Assembly: GCA_012034655.1 (NCBI GenBank)
Contig: JAAUOZ010000028.1
Coordinates: 1 to 42,146, forward strand
Origin: Leptolyngbyaceae cyanobacterium CSU_1_3
GTDB lineage: Bacteria; Cyanobacteriota; Cyanobacteriia; Leptolyngbyales; Leptolyngbyaceae
Direction of reading: 5' to 3'
Length of the DNA stretch: 42,146 bases
The translations under genes and the position numbers were made by a program. This document shows positions 19,246 through 28,376 of this stretch, piece after piece. The stretch's first letter is position 1; each line of letters starts with the position of its first letter. The notes under the pieces were generated by a model, which worked only from the letters and a program-made list of their open reading frames with translations, was not told where the DNA came from and did no database searches.

Positions 19246-19279
19246 TGAGGGGATGATGCGATCGCGAGTATTCCCCTCA
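19246..19279 (+). promoter_or_regulatory. Stem-loop between nifD and nifK
   Basis: TGAGGGGA (19246-19253) and TCCCCTCA (19272-19279) form a perfect 8-bp stem. The loop carries a HIP1 octamer GCGATCGC. It may act as an RNA stabiliser or processing site in the nifHDK message. Confidence 0.45.
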
Positions 19280-19338
19280 CTCCCTTCCCCCGCTTCCCTC
19301 TCCCATTTCCTACTCTCAACGCTTGGAGACCTAAAGTC

Positions 19339-20877
19339 ATGGCTCAGAACAACATCGATCGCATCAAAGATCACGTCGAGTTATTTCACCAGGAAGAATA
19401 TCAAGAACTGTTTGCTGGTAAAAAAGAGTTTGAAGGCGGACATGACCCCGACCTAATCGCTCAAACCGCAGAATGGACAAAGACCTGGGAATATCGCGAG
19501 AAAAACTTTGCCCGTGAAGCCTTAACGGTGAATCCCGCGAAAGCCTGCCAACCCCTCGGTGCAATTCTGGCGGCAGTTGGGTTTGAAGGAACACTGCCCT
19601 TTGTTCATGGTTCTCAAGGCTGTGTGGCGTACTTCCGATCGCACTTTACCCGCCACTTCAAAGAACCCTTCTCGGCCGTGTCGTCTTCGATGACCGAGGA
19701 TGCAGCCGTCTTTGGCGGACAAAACAACATGATTGAAGGGTTAGCCAACAGCTACAGCCTCTATCAGCCCAAAATGATCGCCGTCTGCACAACTTGTATG
19801 GCAGAAGTGATTGGGGATGACCTGCAAGCCTTTATTACGAATGCAAAAGCGGCTGGGTCGGTTCCTCAAGAGTTTCCAGTGCCTTTTGCCCACACGCCTA
19901 GCTTTGTCGGCTCCCACATCACGGGCTACGACAACATGATCAAAGGCATTCTCGGCAACTTAACCAAAGGTCAAAAAGCCGAAACAACGAACGGCAAAAT
20001 CAACCTGATTCCGGGCTTTGAAACCTACATTGGCAACCTGCGAGAAATCAAGCGCATTGCTTCTTTAGTTGGGGTTGACTACACCTTACTCGCCGACAAC
20101 TCTGACTACCTGGATTCGCCCAACGATGGGGAATATCACATGTATCAGGGCGGTACGACGCTCGAAGATGCGGCAGATTCTATCAATGCAGAAGCGACGA
20201 TCGCATTCCAAGCCTACTCCACTGTCAAAACTCGCGACTACATTGAGAAAGATTGGAAGCAGCCGACCTCCGTCGTTCGTCCGATGGGAATTCGCGGCAC
20301 GGATGAGTTTCTGATCAAACTTTCTGCCCTGACTGGCAAGCCGATTCCCAAGGAACTAGAAGAAGAACGGGGTCGCGCTGTTGATGCTCTGACGGATTCT
20401 CAAGCATGGCTACACGGCAAGCGGATGGCGCTGTATGGCGATCCTGACCTGGTGATTGGATTGGTGCAATTCCTATTAGAAATCGGTGCAGAACCCGTTC
20501 ACATTGTTGTCACCAACAGCAACGCCGACTTTGAAAAAGAACTGCAAGCGCTGCTAGACACCAGTCCCTTTGGCGCGGGTGCTACGATTTGGGGCGGTAA
20601 GGATCTGTGGCATCTACGATCGCTCCTCTTTACTGAGCCTGTAGACCTGCTGATCGGCAACTCCTATGGCAAGTACCTGTGGCGCGATACTCACACCCCG
20701 CTAGTCCGAATTGGCTATCCCATCTTTGATCGCCATCACCTGCACCGCTATGCCACCTATGGCTACACAGGCGCGATCAATCTCCTCAACTGGATTGTCA
20801 ACACCTTGCTAGATGAACTCGATCGCAACACCATTGTTCCATCCAAGACAGACATCTCCTATGACCTGATTCGCTAA
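19339..20877 (+). CDS. nifK: Nitrogenase MoFe protein beta chain NifK
   Basis: The beta subunit of the MoFe protein, which shares the P-cluster with NifD. Visible family landmarks are [11 protein letters not shown], the [15 protein letters not shown]-cluster Cys region, and [13 protein letters not shown]. Length is 512 residues and the frame is intact. It follows nifD by 102 bases and is followed by a strong hairpin before the next small gene, so nifHDK may end one major transcript here. Confidence 0.97.
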   Translation: MAQNNIDRIKDHVELFHQEEYQELFAGKKEFEGGHDPDLIAQTAEWTKTWEYREKNFAREALTVNPAKACQPLGAILAAVGFEGTLPFVHGSQGCVAYFRSHFTRHFKEPFSAVSSSMTEDAAVFGGQNNMIEGLANSYSLYQPKMIAVCTTCMAEVIGDDLQAFITNAKAAGSVPQEFPVPFAHTPSFVGSHITGYDNMIKGILGNLTKGQKAETTNGKINLIPGFETYIGNLREIKRIASLVGVDYTLLADNSDYLDSPNDGEYHMYQGGTTLEDAADSINAEATIAFQAYSTVKTRDYIEKDWKQPTSVVRPMGIRGTDEFLIKLSALTGKPIPKELEEERGRAVDALTDSQAWLHGKRMALYGDPDLVIGLVQFLLEIGAEPVHIVVTNSNADFEKELQALLDTSPFGAGATIWGGKDLWHLRSLLFTEPVDLLIGNSYGKYLWRDTHTPLVRIGYPIFDRHHLHRYATYGYTGAINLLNWIVNTLLDELDRNTIVPSKTDISYDLIR

Positions 20878-20890
20878 CCTAGTTCTGCAT

Positions 20891-20940
20891 GGGCGGGTTT
20901 AACCATCCGCAGTTTACTAAAGCGATCGTTAAACCTGCCC
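20891..20940 (+). terminator. Hairpin after nifK
   Basis: GGGCGGGTTTAAC (20891-20903) and GTTAAACCTGCCC (20928-20940) form a 13-bp stem with one mismatch and a 24-base loop. No T-run follows. It may terminate, attenuate or stabilise the nifHDK message before the downstream small gene and nifEN. Confidence 0.5.
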
Positions 20941-20964
20941 TGACCTTCATTCCCTTACCCTGCC

Positions 20965-21264
20965 ATGAGTACAACTCCCTCCCCTGACCTACGTTCCCCT
21001 CCGGCTGCTGATAGTCTGGCTCCGATTCGTCGATGGCTCGATCGCATTGAATTTCGCACGCCTCGTCAGGCTCACCGGATTTGTAAATTGATTCCTTGTA
21101 CCTGTCCGTTTGAGCGTAAGTTCACATTGTTTGGGCACTTCTTTCACACTCCTCCGCTTTGCGAGTTCAACCCTTTCTACAACGAGTTTGTTGCTCTGCG
21201 ACTGCGTGCCCTCACCTATCTTGCTGATGTCTGTGGTGAAGACGTAGAACATTACATCTGCTAG
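20965..21264 (+). CDS. Mo-dependent nitrogenase C-terminal family protein
   Basis: A 99-residue protein with the pattern of the 'Mo-dependent nitrogenase C-terminus' family (PF06967, from memory): RRWLDRIEFRTPRQAHRICK, LIPCTCPFER, then PPLCEFNPFY and LRALTYLADVCGED. Five cysteines occur in the conserved part. The family is often encoded beside nifK in cyanobacteria. Its function is not established. It sits 87 bases after nifK, past a strong hairpin. Confidence 0.8.
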   Translation: MSTTPSPDLRSPPAADSLAPIRRWLDRIEFRTPRQAHRICKLIPCTCPFERKFTLFGHFFHTPPLCEFNPFYNEFVALRLRALTYLADVCGEDVEHYIC

Positions 21265-21347
21265 GGTAGCCCCTCAGAAATCTCCCATGACTTCCCCAAT
21301 TTTGCATCTATTTTCAACACAGAACCCATCACTCAACACTCATCGCG

Positions 21348-22723
21348 ATGAAGATTACTCAAGGCAAAATTAATGAGCTTCTCAGTGAGTCAGCTTGTGA
21401 ACACAACCACAAGAAAGAGGGCAAAAAAATAAATCTTGCACTCAAGTCGCCCAACCGGGAGCTGCGCAAGGAGGCTGTGCGTTTGATGGAGCCATGATCG
21501 CCCTAGTGCCTATTACCGATGCGGCGCATCTTGTTCACGGCCCGATCGCCTGTGCAGGCAACTCCTGGGGAAGTCGGGGAAGTTTGTCCTCTGGCTCGAT
21601 GTTGTACAAGATGGGCTTTACGACTGACCTGAATGAAAACGATGTAATCTTTGGGGGCGAAAAGAAGCTCTACAAAGCCATTCTAGAAGTCAAAGAGCGC
21701 TACAGTCCGGCGGCTGTTTTCGTCTATTCCACCTGTGTTACCGCGCTGATTGGGGATGACCTGGATGCGGTTTGCCAAAAAGCGGCGGAGAAAACGGGAG
21801 TGCCGATCGTTCCCGTCAACTCGCCTGGTTTTATTGGTAGCAAAAATCTGGGCAATCGAGTTGGAGGTGAAAGTCTACTAGAGTATGTGGTCGGTACTAA
21901 AGAACCAGAATTCACCACCCCTTATGACATTAATCTAATTGGCGAATACAACATCGCAGGCGAACTGTGGGGCGTATTGCCGCTATTTGAAAAAGTAGGA
22001 ATTCGTGTCCTGGCACAGATTACGGGTGATGGACGCTATGGCGATATTGCCTGCTCGCATCGAGCCAAACTGAATGTGATGATCTGCTCCAAAGCACTGA
22101 TCAACATGGCCCGCAAAATGGAGGAGCGCTACAACATTCCCTATGTTGAAGAATCCTTTTATGGTGTAGCGGATATGAATCGTTGTTTGCGGAACATTGC
22201 TGCCAAGATTGGAGATGCCAATTTACAGCAGCGAGTCGAGCAATTAATCGCTGAAGAAACTATCAAACTTGACGAAGCGCTTGCCCCTTATCGCGCCAGA
22301 CTCAAAGGAAAGCGAGTCGTTCTCTACACAGGTGGAGTCAAAAGCTGGTCAATCATCTCTGCGGCAAAAGATTTGGGCATGGAAGTCTGTGCAACGAGTA
22401 CTAAAAAAAGCACTGAGGAAGACAAAGCCCGCATCAAAGAATTGCTCGGTCAAGACGGCATCATGATGGAAAAAGGCAATGCTCAGGAACTCCTGCGCGT
22501 GATTGCTCAAACCAAAGCCGACATGCTGATTGCAGGTGGACGCAACCAATACACGGCCCTCAAAGCCAAGATTCCCTTTCTAGACATCAACCAGGAGCGT
22601 CACCATCCCTATGCAGGCTATGTGGGCATGGTAGAAATGGCACGAGAGCTAGAAGAAGCCCTGTACAGCCCAGTTTGGGCACAAGTTCGCAAACCCGCCC
22701 CCTGGGATTTGGAGGTAGTCTAA
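21348..22723 (+). CDS. nifE: Nitrogenase cofactor scaffold NifE (frame broken once)
   Basis: NifE, with NifN, is the scaffold on which NifB-co becomes FeMo-co. From ATG 21348 the family N-terminus KITQGKINELLSES is clear, running to GKK near 21430. There, seven A's in a row put the reader out of frame. With eight, it continues NKSCTQVAQPGAAQGGCAFD into the intact body (GAMIALVPITDAAHLVHGP onwards, open to 22723), giving about 458 residues. A shortened start at 21494 would lose the first cluster Cys region, so the full gene with one run-length error is preferred. It overlaps nifN by one base (TAATG). Confidence 0.93.
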
Positions 22724-24027
22724 TGGCAACCATCACAACACCGAGAAAGTCTGTCGCAGTCAATCCACTCAAGCAAAGTCAACCCCTGGGAGCAGCCTTA
22801 GCATTTCTAGGACTCAAAGGAATCATGCCTCTGTTTCATGGCTCTCAAGGCTGTACGGCTTTTGCCAAAGTTGCTCTTGTCCGCCACTTCCGAGAAGCTA
22901 TTCCACTGTCTACTACGGCGATGACTGAGGTGAGTACAATCTTGGGCGGCGAAGAGAATGTCGAGCAAGCGATCTTAACCCTGGTCGAAAAGTCTAAGCC
23001 ATCCATTATTGGACTGTGTACAACGGGCTTGACCGAAACGCGCGGTGACGATATGGCAGGCATTCTGCAAGGTATTCGCAAACGACATCCCGAACTCTAT
23101 GACTTACCGATCGTCTTCGTCTCAACACCAGATTTTAAGGGTGCGCTACAGGATGGTTTTGCGGCGACGGTTGAAAGCATTGTCAAGGAGCTACCGCGAT
23201 CGGGCGAAACCCGTTCTAATCAAATCACACTGCTGGTCAGTTCGGCGTTTGCTCCAGGCGATATTCAGGAAATTAAAGAAATTGTGGCAGACTTTGGTTT
23301 GACTGCGATCGCGGTTCCTGATCTGGCTTCTTCAATGGATGGTCATTTGGATGATGACTACAAGACTGTTACCAGTGGAGGGACACCCTTAGCTGAACTG
23401 CGAGAAATTGGAAGTTCTGTTTACACGCTGGCATTAGGGGAAAGTATGCGGAGTGCTGCGATCGCTCTGGAGTCACAATTTGGGATTCCCTACGAAGTAT
23501 TTCCCAGTCTGAGCAACCTGGATGCGATCGACAGCTTTTTGAAAGGACTCGCTGACCTGAGTGGGCTACCTGTCCCAGAAAAATATCGTCGTCAGCGAAC
23601 TCAAGCTCAGGATGCCATGCTCGATACTCACTTCTTTTTTGGACGCAAACAGGTGTCCCTTGCACTAGAACCCGACTTGCTCTGGTCAATGGTTCATTTT
23701 CTACAAAGCATGGGTGCCGAAGTTCAAGCAGCCGTAACTACTACAAAGTCTCCGCTTCTAGAACAGCTTCCGGTCAAAACTGTCACCATTGGTGATTTAG
23801 AAGACTTTGAGCAACTAGCAGTCGGGTCTGATTTGCTAGTCGGCAATTCCAATGTTGCGGTGGTTGCTCGTCGCCTGAGCATTCCGCTCTATCGGCTGGG
23901 CTTTCCGGTCTTCGATCGACTCGGAAATGGTCATCGCTGCACAGTCGGCTATCGCGGCATGATGCAACTTCTATTTGACCTCGGCAACCTATTTTTAGAA
24001 CAGGAGGAAGCACAGGCGAAACACTAA
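22723..24027 (+). CDS. nifN: Nitrogenase cofactor scaffold NifN
   Basis: A NifK-like partner of NifE. KSVAVNPLKQSQPLGAALA, LFHGSQGCTAFAK and CTTGLTETRGDD mark the family. The length is 434 residues. The start is ATG 22723, inside the nifE stop (TAATG), with a GGAGGT ribosome-binding site 7-8 bases upstream; an upstream in-frame start at 22675 would lie within nifE and is rejected. The frame is intact to 24027. NifEN matures the cofactor with molybdenum and homocitrate. Confidence 0.95.
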   Translation: MATITTPRKSVAVNPLKQSQPLGAALAFLGLKGIMPLFHGSQGCTAFAKVALVRHFREAIPLSTTAMTEVSTILGGEENVEQAILTLVEKSKPSIIGLCTTGLTETRGDDMAGILQGIRKRHPELYDLPIVFVSTPDFKGALQDGFAATVESIVKELPRSGETRSNQITLLVSSAFAPGDIQEIKEIVADFGLTAIAVPDLASSMDGHLDDDYKTVTSGGTPLAELREIGSSVYTLALGESMRSAAIALESQFGIPYEVFPSLSNLDAIDSFLKGLADLSGLPVPEKYRRQRTQAQDAMLDTHFFFGRKQVSLALEPDLLWSMVHFLQSMGAEVQAAVTTTKSPLLEQLPVKTVTIGDLEDFEQLAVGSDLLVGNSNVAVVARRLSIPLYRLGFPVFDRLGNGHRCTVGYRGMMQLLFDLGNLFLEQEEAQAKH

Positions 24028-24086
24028 GAAGTTGAGGTTTGAATCATTCATTAAAGCTCATCATTGACGATCAAGGAGGACGATCG

Positions 24087-24497
24087 ATGAAAATTGCCTT
24101 CACAACCAGCGACAACATTCATATCAATGCTCACTTTGGTTCAGCGAACAAGATTGATGTCTATGAAGTCGATCAAACCAGATATGACTTTGTAGAAACC
24201 TTACGATTTGATGGCAACCTCAGTGAAGATGGCAACGAAGACAAGCTACTCCCAAAAATTCAGGCGCTTCACGACTGCACGATCGTTTATGTCTCGACGA
24301 TCGGAGGGAGTGCCGCCGCACGATTGATCAAACAGCGAATTACGCCCATCAAAGCTCAGTCTGAAGAACAAGAAATTACCGATGTGTTGACCAAGCTAGT
24401 GCAAACATTGAGCGGTAGTCCCCCGCCCTGGCTAAGAAAAGCGCTCCAACAACGCATCACTAACTTTGATGAAATCGAGGAAGAAGTACCCGTATGA
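24087..24497 (+). CDS. nifX: FeMo-co carrier NifX
   Basis: A small NifB-co/VK-cluster-binding protein. MKIAFTTSDN begins at 24087 after a strong AAGGAGGA. Next comes INAHFGSANKIDVYEV, the cofactor-binding fold shared with the NifB C-terminus and NafY, then STIGGSAAARLI and SGSPPPWLRKAL. It has 136 residues. A longer start at 24039 has no ribosome-binding site. It overlaps the next gene by four bases (ATGA). Confidence 0.93.
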   Translation: MKIAFTTSDNIHINAHFGSANKIDVYEVDQTRYDFVETLRFDGNLSEDGNEDKLLPKIQALHDCTIVYVSTIGGSAAARLIKQRITPIKAQSEEQEITDVLTKLVQTLSGSPPPWLRKALQQRITNFDEIEEEVPV

Positions 24498-24970
24498 CGA
24501 CGACAAACACCCCCAACTCCACCACAGCTTCTGAAGTTACAATCAGCCCATTTCTCAAAGCCATTACCCAACAGATTCGCGCCAACGATCCCTATGGAAC
24601 CTATCGCAACTGGTCAGATGAATTGCTGCTCAAGCCCTATATAGTAAGCAAAGCGCAGAAACGAGAAATCTCAGTGGATGGTGAAGTCGATCCGATTACC
24701 AAAGGACGAGTTCTAGCATTTTATCGAGCGATCGCTCACCGCATCGAAGAAGAAACCGGACTGCTTTGCCAGGTTGTCATCGACTTGAGCCACGAAGGGT
24801 TTGGTTGGGCGCTTGTTTTTTCTAGTCGGCTGCTCGTTGTTTCTAAAACACTGCGAGATGCTCAACGGTTTGGGTTTGACTCACTCGAAAAGCTAGAGGC
24901 AGAAGGCAGCAAGATCATTGAATCGGGAATCAAACTGGCAAACCGTTTTCCCGAAGTTGGCAGACTTTAG
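24494..24970 (+). CDS. NifX-associated nitrogen fixation protein
   Basis: A 158-residue protein of the DUF269/NifX-associated family, recognised from YGTYRNWSDELLLKPYIVS, KAQKREI, then GRVLAFYRAIAHRIEEE and VVIDLSHEGFGWAL. These proteins accompany NifX in most cyanobacterial and proteobacterial clusters; their role in cofactor handling is unproven. The ATG overlaps the nifX stop, so the two are translationally coupled. Confidence 0.92.
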   Translation: MTTTNTPNSTTASEVTISPFLKAITQQIRANDPYGTYRNWSDELLLKPYIVSKAQKREISVDGEVDPITKGRVLAFYRAIAHRIEEETGLLCQVVIDLSHEGFGWALVFSSRLLVVSKTLRDAQRFGFDSLEKLEAEGSKIIESGIKLANRFPEVGRL

Positions 24971-25000
24971 GAATTCTCGATGTAATAGCCAGGAGGTTCT

Positions 25001-25222
25001 ATGGTTCAGACAACCGAAGTAACGAACATTGCAGATCTCAAGACGCAAATCAAACGCCTCAATAGCAAAGCCGGACAAATGAAAATGGATCTTCACGATC
25101 TGGCTGAGGGATTGCCGACCGACTATGAACGATTGATCGAGGCTGCCAGTGAAACTTACCAAATCTATCGGCAACTTGATCAACTCAAAACTCAGCTAAA
25201 GCAATGGGAGCAACAATCATGA
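25001..25222 (+). CDS. CCE_0567 family metalloprotein
   Basis: A 73-residue helical protein containing LKTQIKRLNSKAGQMKMDLH and AEGLPTDYE, the marks of the small DUF683/CCE_0567 family. A Cyanothece homologue has been solved as a metal-binding helical bundle. The GGAGGTTCT ribosome-binding site fits. Its stop overlaps the nifW start (ATGA). It is probably an accessory factor in nitrogenase maturation. Confidence 0.88.
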   Translation: MVQTTEVTNIADLKTQIKRLNSKAGQMKMDLHDLAEGLPTDYERLIEAASETYQIYRQLDQLKTQLKQWEQQS

Positions 25223-25530
25223 GTGGAACATTAGCTGAATTCAAACAACTCGTGAATGCTGAAGAGTATTTTGAATTCTTTGGACTTGCCTATGATGCCA
25301 AACTCGTTAATGTTAATCGGTTACACATTCTGCAAAAGTTTTCAACGCTGATCAAAGCGATCGACACCGATTCCTTAACTGAATTAGAGCAACTCGATCG
25401 CTATCAAGCAGCGCTACAGCAGGCCTACGACACCTTTACAACGTCTTCAGCATTAGACGAAAAACTGTTTAAGGTGTTCAATGACAAACCTCAAAATGTC
25501 GTTCTGCTGTCAGAGATTGGTTCTGACTAA
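25219..25530 (+). CDS. nifW: Nitrogenase stabilising protein NifW
   Basis: NifW helps protect or mature the MoFe protein. MSGTLAEFKQLVNAEEYFEF and FGLAYDAKLVNVNRLHILQK are the family start; about 103 residues in all. ATG 25219 overlaps the preceding stop and has GGGAG upstream. An in-frame ATG at 25204 would add five residues and is less likely. The frame is intact. Confidence 0.93.
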   Translation: MSGTLAEFKQLVNAEEYFEFFGLAYDAKLVNVNRLHILQKFSTLIKAIDTDSLTELEQLDRYQAALQQAYDTFTTSSALDEKLFKVFNDKPQNVVLLSEIGSD

Positions 25531-25573
25531 CACTGCTGTTTAACACTGCTGTCGTCCCCATGAGGAGAACCTT

Positions 25574-26368
25574 ATGCAAACGCTGACCCCGACTGAACTA
25601 GAACGATATCGCCGTCAAATCATGCTTCCTGGTTTTGGTGAAGCGTCACAGCAGCGCTTAAAAGATTCCACAGTACTGGTGACTGGAGTCGGCGGATTAG
25701 GAGCAACGGCCGCGCTCTATCTAGCAGTAGCAGGGGTCGGACGGTTAATTCTTCTGCGCGGGGGCGAACTGCGGCTGGATGACATGAATCGTCAGGTTTT
25801 GATGACTCATGATTGGGTCGGTAAACCGCGCGTATTCAAAGCAAAAGCAACGCTAGAAGCAATCAATCCCGATGTTCAAATCGACGCAATCTGTGAGTAT
25901 GTCAGCCCAGAAAACGTCGATGACCTAGTACAAGCGGCCGATGTGGTTTTGGATTGTGCCCACAACTTCATTGAGCGAGACTTACTCAACGCGGCCTGTG
26001 TCAGATGGGGCAAACCGATGGTAGAAGCAGCCATGAACGATATGGAAGCCTATCTAACCACGATCGTTCCAGGTTTGACTCCTTGTTTGTCCTGTATCTT
26101 TCCTGAAAAGCCAGACTGGGATAAGCGCGGCTTTGGCGTGTTGGGTGCGGTTTCTGGAACTCTGGCCTGTCTCACTGCTTTAGAAGCCATCAAGCTGATC
26201 ACAGGGCTAGGAACTCCATTGTTGTCTCAACTGCTGACAATGGATTTGAGCCGAGCCGAGTTTTCTAAGCGCCATCCTTATCATGACCCTGATTGTCCAG
26301 TTTGCGGAGATAAAAGCCGACGGCTGGCTGTCACTCGTCAGGAGGAACCATGCTTCTCTCACTCTTAG
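25574..26368 (+). CDS. hesA: HesA/MoeB/ThiF family protein HesA
   Basis: An E1-like adenylyltransferase of 264 residues. The nucleotide-binding loop is GVGGLGATAA near residue 38, with the arginine region RYRRQIMLPGFG upstream. Zn-type CxxC pairs are at CLSC and CPVC. HesA is found in cyanobacterial nif clusters and is thought to aid molybdenum or Fe-S cofactor assembly; the substrate is not known. It lies between nifW and hesB. Confidence 0.92.
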   Translation: MQTLTPTELERYRRQIMLPGFGEASQQRLKDSTVLVTGVGGLGATAALYLAVAGVGRLILLRGGELRLDDMNRQVLMTHDWVGKPRVFKAKATLEAINPDVQIDAICEYVSPENVDDLVQAADVVLDCAHNFIERDLLNAACVRWGKPMVEAAMNDMEAYLTTIVPGLTPCLSCIFPEKPDWDKRGFGVLGAVSGTLACLTALEAIKLITGLGTPLLSQLLTMDLSRAEFSKRHPYHDPDCPVCGDKSRRLAVTRQEEPCFSHS

Positions 26369-26466
26369 TATCGACACTGTATTGCTCGATCGACCGTTCT
26401 CATCCTCACGATTAGCTCACCATTCTCATTAGTCCTTCAACCCTAGAACTTAAAGGAGAAAATCCC

Positions 26467-26832
26467 ATGACTGTTATCCTCACCGAGAAAGCAGAATTTC
26501 GACTCCGAACCTTTTTGCAAGGCAGTGCTAACCCATCTCCTGAAAAAGGCATTCGCGTAGGGGTCAATGATGGAGGCTGCAATGGCTATGAATATACGAT
26601 CGATATTGCGAATGCTCCACGCCCCGATGATGTGATTGAACAACAAGGCAAGATCAAAGTCTACATTGATCCCAAAAGTGTGCCTTTGCTACAGGGCGTT
26701 GTGATTGATTTTCTCGAAGGCTTGATGGAGAGCGGCTTTAAGTTTAGCAACCCTAATGCAACGGATACTTGTGGTTGCGGCAAATCCTTTCAGGCAGGGG
26801 ATTGTACTCCTGCGGCAGTGCCGTGCAGCTAG
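26467..26832 (+). CDS. hesB: HesB/IscA-type Fe-S assembly protein
   Basis: A 121-residue A-type Fe-S carrier. The cysteines are those of IscA: one in NDGGCNGYEY and two in the CGCGKSF motif near the C-terminus. An additional Cys-containing tail (GDCTPAAVPC) follows. An AAAGGAGAAAA ribosome-binding site precedes ATG 26467. It sits in the hesAB-fdxH order known from Anabaena. Confidence 0.93.
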   Translation: MTVILTEKAEFRLRTFLQGSANPSPEKGIRVGVNDGGCNGYEYTIDIANAPRPDDVIEQQGKIKVYIDPKSVPLLQGVVIDFLEGLMESGFKFSNPNATDTCGCGKSFQAGDCTPAAVPCS

Positions 26833-26916
26833 AAGAATCTTGAAGTTTTGAGCTTGCATTTAAGAAACGGCTCAGGACTGAAACTGTAAACCTACTTCGA
26901 TTTTGGAGGTCTGACT

Positions 26917-27216
26917 ATGGCAACCTATCAAGTCCATCTAATCAACAAAAAACGCGCGATCGACATTACGATTCCCGTCGAAGACACCACCACCATTCTA
27001 GAAGCCGCAGAAGACCAGGGATTAGACTTACCCTCTTCTTGCCAATCGGGGTCTTGCTCTAGCTGTGTGGGCAAAGTTGTTGAAGGCGAACTGGATCAAT
27101 CAGACCAGGTGTTTCTCGACGAAGAACAAACTGCCAAAGGCTTTGTGTTACTCTGTGTGGCTTATCCCCGCTCTGATTGTACGATTCGCACCCATCAAGA
27201 AGCTTACTTGGTTTAA
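26917..27216 (+). CDS. fdxH: nif-specific plant-type ferredoxin FdxH
   Basis: A 2Fe-2S ferredoxin of 99 residues and the direct electron donor to NifH. The cluster motif is CQSGSCSSC with the fourth Cys in LLCVAYP. A GGAGGT ribosome-binding site precedes the ATG. The close position after hesAB and the sequence fit FdxH rather than the photosynthetic PetF. The frame is intact. Confidence 0.93.
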   Translation: MATYQVHLINKKRAIDITIPVEDTTTILEAAEDQGLDLPSSCQSGSCSSCVGKVVEGELDQSDQVFLDEEQTAKGFVLLCVAYPRSDCTIRTHQEAYLV

Positions 27217-27259
27217 CCTCTCATCTCCTAACCCTCCTACTTACTAGAGAACTAACCCT

Positions 27260-27514
27260 ATGCTAACGACAGGATTTTCAGTGCAAGGCAGTTCGTTGAA
27301 ATTGCTCCGTGCGGGTGAGCGAGGCATTGTTACACGCATCAATACGCTGCAAGATGCAACCGCTCAAGCTCTAAGAAACATGGGATTCCAACCGGGACAG
27401 ACGATTACCTTAGAACAGCAGTTTCCTCGATTTGTCGTCCGAGTGGGCAGCCAGTGCCACGCCTTAGACGAACCCAGCAAAAATGCAATCTATGTGCGAA
27501 TTGTGGATCATTAG
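27260..27514 (+). CDS. feoA: FeoA-domain protein
   Basis: An 84-residue SH3-like FeoA protein (LLRAGERGIVTRIN and ALRNMGFQPGQTITLEQQ). FeoA normally partners FeoB in Fe(II) uptake, but no feoB lies in this window. FeoA-type genes are regularly placed after fdxH in cyanobacterial nif clusters, presumably to raise iron supply. Confidence 0.88.
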   Translation: MLTTGFSVQGSSLKLLRAGERGIVTRINTLQDATAQALRNMGFQPGQTITLEQQFPRFVVRVGSQCHALDEPSKNAIYVRIVDH

Positions 27515-27610
27515 GGGTTCACGATCGCACGAAGCGCCAAATAACGACAAAAAACGGGTTCAAGTTGCCATTGCGGTCAATAGCTGAGGTTAGTAAAGTA
27601 GAGAGACACC

Positions 27611-28342
27611 ATGTCCGAACAGCCCATTTCTAATGAGATTGCCCTGAGAATTGCTTTAGCCGCAAGACTGTTTCCTGAGTTGTCGATCGCTGATTTCATC
27701 GAGGTGCTACAAACCTACTTGGACAGTGGTTTAAATGAAGTAGCCTTGAGCCGAATCACCGTCACCAACCTAAAAACAGCCCTCGGACAAACCTATGAAA
27801 TCGATGGAGAAGAACATGGAGAAGATGCGGACGCAGCCGATATTGCCGCCTTAAAGAAGGCAGTGAGAATCCTGTGGGGTGAACTAGATGCCGTGGATCA
27901 GCTACCCGCGATCGCAGCTTATCAAGAAGGCGATATGCCTGGTTCCATCCGGGTTGCAGTCGCCTCCAACAATCGGGAAGCTTTGGATGGGCATTTTGGT
28001 TCCTGCTTGCGCTATTTGATTTATCAACTCTCTACGCAAGAGATTCGGCTGGTTGACATCAGATCGGCCCTGGAAGCGGATCTATCGCCCGATAAAAATG
28101 CTTTCCGGGTCAGCTTGATTCGAGATTGTCCGGTGCTATACATTGTTGCGATCGGCGGGCCAGCAGCCGGAAAAGTGGTTCAGGCAAACATCTACCCCAT
28201 CAAAAAAGAAGCGGGTGGTGATGCGAGAGAGATATTAAGCGAGTTGCAGCACGCGATCGCAACCTCTCCTCCACCCTGGTTGGCAAAGATTTTGGGAGTT
28301 GCAGCAGGCGATCGGGTCAAGAACTACAAAGCACTGGTATGA
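27611..28342 (+). CDS. nafY: NafY-like FeMo-co binding protein
   Basis: A 243-residue two-domain protein. The N-terminal ~100 residues are helical, with ALRIALAARLFPEL and LKTAL segments, like the apo-MoFe-binding domain of NafY. The C-terminal half is the NifX-type cofactor-binding fold: RVAVASNNREALDGHFGSCL, then VAIGGPAAGKVV and the SPPPWLAKILG motif also found in NifX. It probably carries FeMo-co or NifB-co to apo-NifDK. The symbol rests on domain order. Confidence 0.85.
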   Translation: MSEQPISNEIALRIALAARLFPELSIADFIEVLQTYLDSGLNEVALSRITVTNLKTALGQTYEIDGEEHGEDADAADIAALKKAVRILWGELDAVDQLPAIAAYQEGDMPGSIRVAVASNNREALDGHFGSCLRYLIYQLSTQEIRLVDIRSALEADLSPDKNAFRVSLIRDCPVLYIVAIGGPAAGKVVQANIYPIKKEAGGDAREILSELQHAIATSPPPWLAKILGVAAGDRVKNYKALV

Positions 28343-28376
28343 GCATTCTATTAAGTAACTTGGGTAAAGGCTTCTC

